From Paracoccus halophilus (GTDB taxonomy: Bacteria; Pseudomonadota; Alphaproteobacteria; Rhodobacterales; Rhodobacteraceae), in the NCBI RefSeq assembly GCF_000763905.1, contig NZ_JRKN01000004.1, positions 124,001 to 188,000 of the forward strand: DNA of 64,000 bases, given 5' to 3'. The notes below the pieces were generated by a model. The model searched no databases. It was not told the origin of the DNA and saw nothing but the letters and a program-made list of their open reading frames with translations. A program made the position numbers and the translations under genes. Positions 1 through 9,483 of this stretch are shown piece after piece; position 1 is the first letter of the stretch; each line of letters opens with the position of its first letter.

Positions 1-369
1 GCCCCCATGCTGAAAGAGGGCGACCTGCATCTTGAGGAGCACTGGCAGGACAGGCTGGCGCAGGATTATCTGCATCCACGCTATCACGTCAGCATGTGGA
101 CGGCGATCGGGCGGCGTATCCGGCGCAACTATTTCTGGATCCTGCTCATCCAGACGGCCGCATATCTGGGCAAGCTGATGGTCCACCCCACGCCGATCAG
201 CTCGGCCATGGAACTGGTCTCCCGCGCCGCCGTCGGGCCGATCCCGGGCTGGTTCATCCTGTTTCTGGGCGGAACTTATTGCCTGAGCTGGGGCCTGATC
301 GCGCTGTGGAGCGAGCGTTCCGACGCTGGCCGCGCCAAGAAGCGCCGCGATCCGTTGGGCATGGGGTGA
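1..369 (+). CDS. DUF2270-like integral membrane protein, C-terminal part
   Basis: The reading frame is open to the left edge of the window, so this is the C-terminal part of a longer gene; the ATG at 7 is probably internal. Visible features are an acidic, His-containing stretch followed by an RRIRRNYFWI segment leading into a hydrophobic helix (about residues 42-60), a second hydrophobic helix (about residues 78-100) and a basic tail. The arrangement of a charged segment, an RRxRRNYxW motif and two helices resembles the end of DUF2270 membrane proteins, whose function is unknown to me. It ends just before a region of broken transposases, so it is the last intact gene on this side. Confidence 0.55.
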   Translation, partial: APMLKEGDLHLEEHWQDRLAQDYLHPRYHVSMWTAIGRRIRRNYFWILLIQTAAYLGKLMVHPTPISSAMELVSRAAVGPIPGWFILFLGGTYCLSWGLIALWSERSDAGRAKKRRDPLGMG

Positions 370-440
370 TCGGCGTCCAAACGGCCCCCTGATGCGGTGG
401 TCCAACCTGTCCCCGGGAACAGGCGGGAGCCGTGTTTGGG

Positions 441-719
441 ATGTTGGTGGTGAAAACGATCGCGAAGATCCGTCGGGCGTATTTTCGGCATTAGAAGCCC
501 ATCAAGCAGATTTGCCGCGAACTGTGTGTGTCGCAAAAGACGGTACGGAAGGTCATCCGCTTCGGCGCGACGGAGTTCACCTACGAGCGCATTGTCCAGC
601 CGAGGATTGGTCCATGGCGGGATGCGCTCGACCGGATGCTGGCCAAGAACTCGGGCAGGCCCAAGCGCGGGCGTCTGACGCGCATCCGGATGTTTCAGGA
701 GCTCCACGCTCTCGGTTAA
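441..719 (+). pseudogene. IS21-family IstA transposase N-terminal remnant
   Basis: Starting at ATG 441 the frame reads like the beginning of IS21-type IstA (KTIAKIRRAYF, then an in-frame TAG at 492-494, then KPIKQICREL, SQKTVRKVIR, FTYER, GPWRDALDRML). This is the N-terminal helix-turn-helix region plus the following linker. The premature stop, a second stop at 717-719 and the absence of the DDE catalytic core and of an istB partner show that it is dead. It directly abuts another transposase remnant on the opposite strand, so the interval is an insertion-sequence graveyard. Confidence 0.75.
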
Positions 720-821
720 CCTAAGAACGAGAGCTGGCGCTTCAAGACGCGAGCCTGACTGCCGGAAACCCGCTGGCCCGATCCGGCTGTGTTACCTGGA
801 GACGACGCCGTCTCGGGTCAG

Positions 822-1037
822 CTAACCTTCGGCAAGAAGGGGCCTTCTTCGGCGCCGATAAGGGTGGCCCATTGGATGCCGGGCCGGCTCGTCTCTGTTG
901 GGGCAGGAAATATCCGCAAGCCGATGCTCGACATGCCGCCCGTCGATCAAATCCGACAGATCGCCAAGCAACGAGCGCCACGGTCCCTGATCGCGGGCAA
1001 AACCAAAGCTTTCCTGACCAATCCGACGATGCGTCAT
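822..1037 (-). pseudogene. IS5-like transposase N-terminal remnant
   Basis: On the minus strand an ATG at 1037 has a good Shine-Dalgarno (AGGAGG) upstream. It opens a frame reading RIGQESFGFA, then LLGDLSDLID, then DEPARHPMGHP, which matches the first 50 to 60 residues of IS5-group transposases (normally RIGQE, SLDELxxLIDW, GEPAWPPLxxFK). Similarity stops around position 870, where the frame becomes Arg-rich and terminates; no catalytic DDE region follows. It is a truncated remnant facing the IS21 fragment. Confidence 0.6.
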
Positions 1038-1246
1038 TCCTGCCTCCTGATTTGCGTGCAGTTTCAGGCAATCACGACCAGAATGGCCAGCCCACACATA
1101 GCCGCGCAGGTCCTGCCAAAGCGTTTCGGGCTAAACTGATCCATTTCTGTTCAGCAGCGAGCAACTGCTCGGGTGAACGGACATGCGCTTGCCGCAGGCG
1201 CAACAGGCGGGCCGAGCTGCATGTCTCGAACCTCATCCGGAACGCC
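1038..1246. other. Intergenic tail of the IS graveyard
   Basis: Together with 370-440 and 720-821 this makes up the rest of the gene-poor stretch between the DUF2270-like gene and the small minus-strand gene at 1247. I see no convincing coding frame, RNA gene or intact terminal inverted repeat here. It is probably the flank of the IS5-like remnant. Confidence 0.4.
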
Positions 1247-1501
1247 CTAGCCGCGCTCCAGGCGGTAATTGCCCTCGGGCAGGTTCAGGGCGGCGCGCAG
1301 CTCCTCAAGCTGCTCCATGGTCAGGACGATCTGCGCCAGCTCGCCGGTATCGGGGTCGAATTGCTCGACCACCACGCGGTCGTCGAAGCTCTGGATCACG
1401 ACATCCTCGTTCAGGGGGCGGGCGGCTGCGATGGCTCCGGCCGGCAATTCGTCGATCAGCGTGATGACGGTGGCGTCGAAATCGTGCTCGATGGTGAACA
1501 T
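1247..1501 (-). CDS. Small conserved hypothetical protein (84 aa)
   Basis: A compact acidic protein beginning MFTIEHDFDATVITLID, with a middle segment VVVEQFDPDTGELAQIVLT and a helical end rich in Leu and Glu. The start is supported by a strong GGAAGGA Shine-Dalgarno eight bases upstream. Codon use (G/C at third positions) fits a real gene. I recognise no named domain; the pattern of two short beta-like segments and one helix resembles small uncharacterised proteins seen in Rhodobacteraceae. No catalytic residues are evident. It is transcribed divergently from the M48 protease gene. Confidence 0.6.
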   Translation of the reverse strand: MFTIEHDFDATVITLIDELPAGAIAAARPLNEDVVIQSFDDRVVVEQFDPDTGELAQIVLTMEQLEELRAALNLPEGNYRLERG

Positions 1502-1643
1502 GGCGATCCTTCCGGTTCAGCGTTTCTCAACAATCGCGTGATACGCCGGAAGGGGCAAGGGCAGGGGTTTGCGGAGCCGCAAGGTCCCGGATAAGGTGGC
1601 GTGAAATCTTGCAGAAATGCGGCAGGCGGGACAGGGACGGGGC

Positions 1644-2393
1644 ATGATCAGGGGGTGGCGGATTGCGGCGGTTGTGCTGTCTCTGGCAGGCTGCGTTGCG
1701 CAGCCGATTCCGCAGCCGCGGACCGACCCGGTGGCACCGGTCGCGACCAGCGTCACGCCGTCGCCCGATCTTCCCAGGGAGGCGGGCGCCGCGGCGCGCG
1801 CCTTCGTCTCGGTGATCCAGCGGATGGAACCCGCGGTCGAGCGGGAATGCATGCAGCGCCGCACGCAGCCGATCAACTGCGATTTCAGGTTCGTGGTCGA
1901 TGACCGTCCCGGGCTTGAGCCCAATGCCTATCAGACCATCGATTCCAGTGGCCGGCCGATCATCGGCTTCACGCTGTCGCTGATCGGCGAGGCGCGGAAC
2001 GTCGACGAACTGGCCTTTGTCGTCGGGCATGAGGCAAGCCACCATATTCTGGGCCATATCAACCGCAAATCCAGCGCCGCGACCATGGGCGCGGTGATTC
2101 TGGGCGGGCTGGCCAGCGCCTATGGCGGCGATTCCTCGATGATCCAGACGGCGCAGGATTTCGGCGCGCAGTTCGGCGCTCGCTTCTATTCCAAGGATTG
2201 GGAGCTCGAAGCCGATTATCTGGGCGCGATCATCACGCTGAACGCCGGCTTCGACCCCGAACATGGTGCGCAGTTCTTTGCCAGAATACCCGACCCCGGT
2301 GATAAGATATTGGGCACCCACCCGTCCAACGCCTCGCGGATGGCCCAGGTCGCCCGCGCGATCAAGGACTATCGCGGTGGGAGAATACGATAA
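1644..2393 (+). CDS. M48-family zinc metalloprotease, lipoprotein
   Basis: The predicted 249-residue protein starts at ATG 1644, chosen because it immediately precedes a lipoprotein signal: hydrophobic stretch plus lipobox SLAGC with Cys17 as the lipidated residue. The zinc site is visible as HEASH (His129, Glu130, His133) with a downstream ELEAD motif (about residues 187-191) carrying the third ligand, as in M48 peptidases such as BepA and LoiP. It is expected to sit in the outer-membrane or periplasmic leaflet and degrade misfolded envelope proteins, an inference from the family. No TPR domain is present, so it is a short, catalytic-domain-only member. It stands alone, divergent from the small gene upstream. 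Confidence 0.85.
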   Translation: MIRGWRIAAVVLSLAGCVAQPIPQPRTDPVAPVATSVTPSPDLPREAGAAARAFVSVIQRMEPAVERECMQRRTQPINCDFRFVVDDRPGLEPNAYQTIDSSGRPIIGFTLSLIGEARNVDELAFVVGHEASHHILGHINRKSSAATMGAVILGGLASAYGGDSSMIQTAQDFGAQFGARFYSKDWELEADYLGAIITLNAGFDPEHGAQFFARIPDPGDKILGTHPSNASRMAQVARAIKDYRGGRIR

Positions 2394-2555
2394 TATCGCT
2401 GCACTGTTGCGTTGTGGCATCAGCGCGCGATATGGGGTTCAGCCATTGATATGAAATGGAAATCATGCGCCCGGCCGGCCGCTCTCAAGCGATTTCGCGC
2501 TTGCAGCGAAGATTCGCTGGGCTGACCTTGCGGAAGCTTTGTGGTGTTGGTTAAA

Positions 2556-2634
2556 AAGTTCTTCCATAGGCGAGACTCTGCCGATAGTTTCTAGCCTGTA
2601 CATTTGCTGATGCGGTTTTTTGCCGGAAGAACTT
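2556..2634. repeat. Inverted repeat in the leader of the 2650 gene
   Basis: A perfect 10-base inverted repeat: AAGTTCTTCC at 2556-2565 and GGAAGAACTT at 2625-2634. Both arms are bordered by GGTTAA (2549-2554 and 2635-2640). The right arm ends a few bases before the Shine-Dalgarno AAGGAG of the next gene. A plausible promoter (TTGCGG, 17-base spacer, TTAAAA at 2528-2556) lies over the left arm. Function is unknown. Confidence 0.5.
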
Positions 2635-2649
2635 GGTTAAGGAGCACCT

Positions 2650-2991
2650 ATGATCGGGGTTATTTTGTGGAGCAGCCCAGCCAAGGAGAAGGCTGTCATC
2701 TGGTGCGAGGACCATGGCGCTCTGGCCTATCTGCAAGGGCAGAAAAATCTGGCGTTTTCATGTGATTGGCCGGAAGCCGGCGATCTGGTCGAACTGGAGT
2801 TCGAAACCTTGAACGACCTGCGCCACGCGCGCGCCGTCGCGCCGGTGACGGGCAACAAGCGGTCCGAACTGCCCGACCTTCTGCGTGGCATAGGCGAGCC
2901 GGCGGCGGCGAATCAACCCTCTCTGCGTGTGGTCTCGAATACGGAATTCCCGGGATCCGAGCACGCGCTGAGGTTGGCCGCCAACCGCTGA
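2650..2991 (+). CDS. Conserved hypothetical protein (113 aa)
   Basis: The start ATG follows a strong TTAAGGAG ribosome-binding site. The product opens MIGVILWSSPAKEKAVIWCEDHGALAYL, a small beta-rich segment with one Cys, continues with an acidic stretch (GDLVELEFETLNDLRHAR) and has a variable tail. It looks like a cytoplasmic small beta-barrel-type protein, somewhat like cold-shock-type folds in length and strand pattern, but I cannot assign a family with confidence. It ends seven bases from the convergent ilvN stop. An inverted repeat lies in its leader. Confidence 0.6.
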   Translation: MIGVILWSSPAKEKAVIWCEDHGALAYLQGQKNLAFSCDWPEAGDLVELEFETLNDLRHARAVAPVTGNKRSELPDLLRGIGEPAAANQPSLRVVSNTEFPGSEHALRLAANR

Positions 2992-2997
2992 GCGCGG

Positions 2998-3558
2998 TCA
3001 GGTGCCGCGCGTCAGCGCGGCGACGCCGGTGCGGGCCTGATCCGCCAGGCCGAGGGGCCGCATGAGATCGGCGAAAGCGTCCAGTTTTTCGGGCGAGCCG
3101 GTGATCTCGAAGACAAAGCTTTCCAGGGTCGAATCGACCACGCTGGCACGAAATATTTCCGCGATGCGCAGCGCTTCGACCCGCTTCTCGTTCTTGCCCG
3201 AGACCTTGAACAGCCCCAGTTCGCGCTCGACGCTGGGGCCTTCGACGGTGAGGTCGTGGACCTCGTGCACGGGCACGATGCGGCCGAGCTGCGCCTTGAT
3301 CTGTTCGATCACTGCGGGGGTTCCGCGGGTGACGATGGTGATTCGCGAGCGGTGGCCCAGATGATCCACCTCGGCTACGGTCAGGCTGTCGATGTTGTAG
3401 CCACGGCCGGAAAACAGGCCGATGACGCGCGCCAGGACGCCGGCCTCGTTATCGACCAGCACGGCAAGCGTATGGCTTTCGATGATTTCCGCATTGGGGT
3501 CGCGCAGATCATAGGCCGAGTGGCTGGATGCGCCTTTCTGGATGTTCAAAGCTGCCAT
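2998..3558 (-). CDS. ilvN: Acetolactate synthase small (regulatory) subunit
   Basis: The 186-residue product carries an N-terminal ACT domain (HTLAVLVDNEAGVLARVIGLFSGRGYNIDSL) and the C-terminal ALS_ss_C domain. This is the regulatory subunit that confers valine feedback on acetohydroxyacid synthase, the first common step of branched-chain amino acid synthesis. I chose ATG 3558 (MAALNIQKG) rather than the longer frame because it gives the usual family length. It lies 22 bases downstream of the large-subunit gene on the same strand, forming an ilvB-ilvN operon. Confidence 0.95.
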   Translation of the reverse strand: MAALNIQKGASSHSAYDLRDPNAEIIESHTLAVLVDNEAGVLARVIGLFSGRGYNIDSLTVAEVDHLGHRSRITIVTRGTPAVIEQIKAQLGRIVPVHEVHDLTVEGPSVERELGLFKVSGKNEKRVEALRIAEIFRASVVDSTLESFVFEITGSPEKLDAFADLMRPLGLADQARTGVAALTRGT

Positions 3559-3580
3559 GTTCGTCTCGTTTGCTAATGTT

Positions 3581-5335
<1,755 letters not shown>

Positions 5336-5500
5336 GCCCATTCTCCATCTGTGAACCTCGGCGCAGCTACCGCCGGGGCCATGCTGCGCCGCAGGAAACT
5401 ATGGGCTGGGCGGGGCGGGGTCAATGGCGATTATCCAACAAAATGACCCGCAAAGGCCATTTTGAGACATATTATTTCAATATCGCCTGGCTTCGGGTAA

Positions 5501-6346
5501 TTATTTATGGCTGTGCGGCAGGGTGATCCGCGCGACCTGTTCGACGATCGGGTCAATGGACAGCGGATGAATGTCCGAACTGTGCTGGGCCGGATCGCCG
5601 ATCGGCTGCCAGACGCCGCCCTTGTAAATCTCCAGCGCCGAAAACCGCGCCTTGTAATCCATCTTGCGGCTGCCCGGCACCCAGTAGCCAAGATAGACGA
5701 AGGGCATGCCGGCGCTGCGCGCCAGTTCGACATGGTCGAGGATGACATAAGTGCCCAGGCTCGAACTGTCGAAAGCCGGATCGTAGAAACTGTAGACGAG
5801 GCTCAGCCCGTCATCCAGCACATCGGTCAGGCAGACCGCGACCAGCTCGTCATGGTCCTGCGGGGTCGGCTCGGCCTGCGGGTGGCCCTGCGCGGTCCGG
5901 TATTCGATGACACGGGTGCGGACCGGGGTTTCCTCGACCATGGCCGCGAATTCGAAGATGTCCATATCCGCCATGCCGCCATCGGCATGGCGTTCGTCCA
6001 GATAGCTGCGGAACAACTCGTATTGCTCTTCGGTCGCCCAGGCGCTGGTCGCCAGCCGCCGCAGATGCCGGTTCTTGCGCGCGATGCGCCGTTGCGTGCG
6101 CGACGGCTTGAATTCCGACACCCGGATGCGGGCCGACATGCAGGCCACGCAGCTTTCGCAGCTGGGTCGGTAAAGAACGTTCTGCGAGCGCCGGAACCCC
6201 TGCCGCGACAGCGTGTTGTTCAGCTCATTGGCCGATTCCCCGGTCAATGCGGTGAACAGCTTGCGCTCTGCCCGGCCATGCAGATAGGGGCAGGGCTGCG
6301 GGGCGGTCACATAGAATTGCGGCGCATGCGGCAGGCTATGACGCAT
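5501..6346 (-). CDS. bpt: Aspartate/glutamate leucyltransferase (Bpt)
   Basis: An N-end rule aminoacyl-tRNA-protein transferase of 281 residues, related to eukaryotic arginyltransferase ATE1. It shows the N-terminal Cys cluster [11 protein letters not shown], the conserved basic [11 protein letters not shown] segment and the C-terminal [23 protein letters not shown] block typical of the family. It transfers leucine from Leu-tRNA to N-terminal Asp or Glu, marking proteins for ClpAP. Start 6346 ([14 protein letters not shown]) is chosen over an upstream in-frame ATG because it matches the family N-terminus and has a GAGG site. It is divergent from glnE across a 237-base shared upstream region. 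Confidence 0.93.
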   Translation of the reverse strand: MRHSLPHAPQFYVTAPQPCPYLHGRAERKLFTALTGESANELNNTLSRQGFRRSQNVLYRPSCESCVACMSARIRVSEFKPSRTQRRIARKNRHLRRLATSAWATEEQYELFRSYLDERHADGGMADMDIFEFAAMVEETPVRTRVIEYRTAQGHPQAEPTPQDHDELVAVCLTDVLDDGLSLVYSFYDPAFDSSSLGTYVILDHVELARSAGMPFVYLGYWVPGSRKMDYKARFSALEIYKGGVWQPIGDPAQHSSDIHPLSIDPIVEQVARITLPHSHK

Positions 6347-6583
6347 CGGCAGCCCTCGGGAGGGACGGGCGCGGCACATGCCGGGGAATGTGCACGGGGG
6401 GCGTTCTGGTCAATGCGCGCATGGGTCGGGGGTCGCGGTTACAGTCTCGCTTCATTCTTTGGCGAAGCCTAGCAACAGAATATCCGCTCGCCAAGCTTGG
6501 AAACTGCAAGAATTGTCGCAGATCCCGCGAGGGTCGTGATCGGTCCGCATTGACCTTGGGCGCGCCGCCATTAGGCTGCGGCT

Positions 6584-9463
6584 ATGGAATTCGCCGCCCG
6601 CATCACCCGTCTGCCCATTCCCGTGGATGCCGATCGCGGGCAGGCCGCGCTGCTGGCCACGGGCATTTCCGAGCCGGCACTGGCCGATCTGATCCGTGGC
6701 GCGGCCGGTTGCAGCCCCTACCTCGCCGGCCTGATCGCGCGCGAGGCCGAGTGGCTGCCCGAGGCGCTGGCGCATGAGGATCTGGTCGCGCGCGAGATCG
6801 CGGGCTTCGAGACGCTTTCGGCCGATCAGCTTGGCCCCGCCCTGCGCCGCGCCAAGCGCCGCGTCGCGCTGTGGACGGCGCTGGCCGATCTGGGCGGGGT
6901 CTGGAAACTGGAGCAGGTCACCGGCGCCCTGACCGAACTGGCCGACCGCGCGACCGACCTCGCGTTGCGCGTGCATGTCCAGGCCGAGCGCGCCCGCCGG
7001 AAACTGCCCGAAAGCGCGGCCGATGCCGGCGGGATCGTCGCGCTGGCCATGGGCAAGATGGGCGCGGGAGAGCTGAATTACTCCTCGGATATCGACCTGA
7101 TCGTGCTTTATGACGACAGCGCATATGCCCGCGATGACCAGCACGAAGCCCGCGCGAGTCTGATTCGCGCCACCCGCAAGGCGGCGGCGACGCTGTCGGA
7201 CAATACCGATCAGGGCTATGTCTTCCGGACCGATCTGCGGCTGCGCCCCGACGCGGCGGTGACCCCGGTCTGCATCTCGGTCTCGGCGGCGCTGGCCTAT
7301 TACGAGGCCGAGGGCCGCACCTGGGAGCGCGGCGCCTATATCAAGGCGCGGCCCTGTGCCGGCGATATCGCGGCCGGCGAACGCTTTCTGCATGAGCTGC
7401 GGCCCTTTGTCTGGCGCCGCCATCTGGATTTCGCCACCATCCAGGACACGCAGGACATGCGCCTGCGCATCCGCGAACACAAGGGCCTGCAGGGCCGGAT
7501 CGAGGTGCCGGGCCACAATATGAAGCTGGGCCAGGGCGGCATCCGCGAGATCGAGTTCTTCACCCAGACCCGGCAGCTGATTTCGGGCGGGCGCGATCCC
7601 GACCTGCGCGTGCGCGGCACGGTCGAGGGGCTGGCCCGGCTGGCGGACAAGGGCTGGGTGGCGGCCGAGGTGGCCCAGGAACTGACCGAGCATTATCGCG
7701 AACATCGCGAGATCGAGCACCGCATCCAGATGGTGAACGATGCCCAGACCCATTCCGTGCCGGTCGCCCCGGAAGCCATCGACATCATTGCCCGCATGAT
7801 GGGGCAGGCGGATACCGCCGCCTGGTCGGCCCGTCTGGCCGGCCGCCTGCAGCGGGTCGAGGCGCTGACCGGCGAATTCTTCACCCCCGCGGATCATGGC
7901 AGCCGGCCGCAACTCTCGCCCGAGGCCGAGGGCATGGTCGAGCGCTGGCGCAGCTATCCGGCGCTGCGCACCCAGCGTGCGCGCGCCGTCTTTGCCCGGA
8001 TCGAGCCGGAATTGCTGAGCCGTCTGACCGCTGCCGATCATGCCGAAGAGGCGCTCGCCCGGTTCGACAGCTTTCTGGCCGGCCTGCCGGCAGGGGTGCA
8101 GCTTTTCTCGCTGTTCGAGGCCAATCCCCAACTGATCGACCTGATCGCCGATATCTGCGGCACCGCGCCGCGTCTGGCCAGCTATCTCGCCCATCATCCC
8201 GAGGTGCTGGATGCCGTGCTGGGGGGCAGTTTCTTTTCCGAATGGCCGGCGGCGCGGGGGCTGCTGGCCCAGCTTGAAAAGACGCTTGAGGCGGCGCTCT
8301 CGGCCGCGAATGGCGGCTATGAAATGGCGCTGGATGCGGCCCGCCGCTGGGCGCATGAATGGCAGTTTCGCACCGGCGTTCACCATCTGCGCGCGCTGAT
8401 CGGCGCCGAAGAGGCGGGCGGCCAATATGCCGATATCGCCGATGCGGCGGTCGCGGCGCTGTTTCCGGTCGTGGCCGATGAGTTCGCGCGCCGCCACGGC
8501 CCGCCTCCGGGGCGGGGCGCGGTCGCCCTGGGCATGGGGTCGCTGGGCGCGCGACAGCTGAATGCCGCGTCGGATCTGGATCTGATCGTGATCTATGATG
8601 CTGACGGACAGGACAGTTCGGCCGGCGACAAGCCGCTGGCGACGCGGGCCTATTACGCGCGGCTGACACAGGCGATGATCACCGCCCTGTCGGCGCCGAC
8701 CTCGGCCGGGCGGCTCTACGAGGTCGATATGCGGCTGCGCCCCTCGGGGCGGCAGGGGCCGGTCGCGATCTCGGTGCAATCATTCCGCGATTATCAGCTG
8801 ACCGAGGCCTGGACCTGGGAGCACCTGGCCCTGACGCGCGCGCGCGTCGTGGGCGGTTGCGGCGCCGATGCCGGTGCGCTGGCCGCCGAGGTCGAGGCCT
8901 TGCGCGCCGAAGTGCTGCAAACCCGCGGCGGCGATGCGCGCATCCTGTCCGATCTGGTGGAAATGCGTGGCCGGATTTTCGCGGCCAAGGCCCCGGATGG
9001 CGCCTGGGAGGCCAAGATCGGTCGCGGCCGCCTGCAGGATATCGAATTGCTGGCGCAATCCCTTGCCCTGCGGGCGGGCGTGCCGGCGCGCGCGCCGCTG
9101 GCGCAATTGCGTGCCGGCGCCCGAAGCGGGCTGATCGCGGGCGAGCGGGCAGACAGTCTGGCCTCGGCCCGGCGTTTCCTTTGGAACCTGCAATGCGCGG
9201 GGCGGTTGCTGACGGAAAAGCCGTTGAACATGGAGAATCTGGGCAAGGGCGGGCAGGCATTCCTGCTGCGCGAAGCGGATGCGGGCACGCTTGATGAACT
9301 GGCGCGGAAGCTGGTCGAGACGGTCGAAACGGCAGGCCGGACCATCGACGAGGTGCTGGCGGTGCCGCCCGAGACCCGGTCAGACGTGGCCGCGCCCGAT
9401 CCGACCGGCGCCGGACAGGCGGCGCGACCGGATCGCAAGCCGCCGGAGCGCGCGCCCGGCTGA
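6584..9463 (+). CDS. glnE: Bifunctional glutamine synthetase adenylyltransferase/deadenylase
   Basis: The 959-residue GlnE controls glutamine synthetase by adenylylation and deadenylylation in response to PII proteins. Two nucleotidyltransferase domains are visible: the N-terminal one with MGKMGAGELNYSSDIDLI (about residue 155) and the C-terminal one with GMGSLGARQLNAASDLDLIV (about residue 650). Both keep the paired aspartates that bind metal. Helical GlnD_UR-type regions follow each. Length matches the family. It is a single gene, convergent with the glycosyltransferase gene 20 bases away. Confidence 0.96.
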   Translation: MEFAARITRLPIPVDADRGQAALLATGISEPALADLIRGAAGCSPYLAGLIAREAEWLPEALAHEDLVAREIAGFETLSADQLGPALRRAKRRVALWTALADLGGVWKLEQVTGALTELADRATDLALRVHVQAERARRKLPESAADAGGIVALAMGKMGAGELNYSSDIDLIVLYDDSAYARDDQHEARASLIRATRKAAATLSDNTDQGYVFRTDLRLRPDAAVTPVCISVSAALAYYEAEGRTWERGAYIKARPCAGDIAAGERFLHELRPFVWRRHLDFATIQDTQDMRLRIREHKGLQGRIEVPGHNMKLGQGGIREIEFFTQTRQLISGGRDPDLRVRGTVEGLARLADKGWVAAEVAQELTEHYREHREIEHRIQMVNDAQTHSVPVAPEAIDIIARMMGQADTAAWSARLAGRLQRVEALTGEFFTPADHGSRPQLSPEAEGMVERWRSYPALRTQRARAVFARIEPELLSRLTAADHAEEALARFDSFLAGLPAGVQLFSLFEANPQLIDLIADICGTAPRLASYLAHHPEVLDAVLGGSFFSEWPAARGLLAQLEKTLEAALSAANGGYEMALDAARRWAHEWQFRTGVHHLRALIGAEEAGGQYADIADAAVAALFPVVADEFARRHGPPPGRGAVALGMGSLGARQLNAASDLDLIVIYDADGQDSSAGDKPLATRAYYARLTQAMITALSAPTSAGRLYEVDMRLRPSGRQGPVAISVQSFRDYQLTEAWTWEHLALTRARVVGGCGADAGALAAEVEALRAEVLQTRGGDARILSDLVEMRGRIFAAKAPDGAWEAKIGRGRLQDIELLAQSLALRAGVPARAPLAQLRAGARSGLIAGERADSLASARRFLWNLQCAGRLLTEKPLNMENLGKGGQAFLLREADAGTLDELARKLVETVETAGRTIDEVLAVPPETRSDVAAPDPTGAGQAARPDRKPPERAPG

Positions 9464-9483
9464 TCCGCCGCCATGCCGTGCCT

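Noticed and set aside
6452..8779. A 775-residue open frame antisense to glnE
   Set aside because: GC-rich shadow frame; glnE on the other strand has clear domain motifs and the antisense frame shows none.
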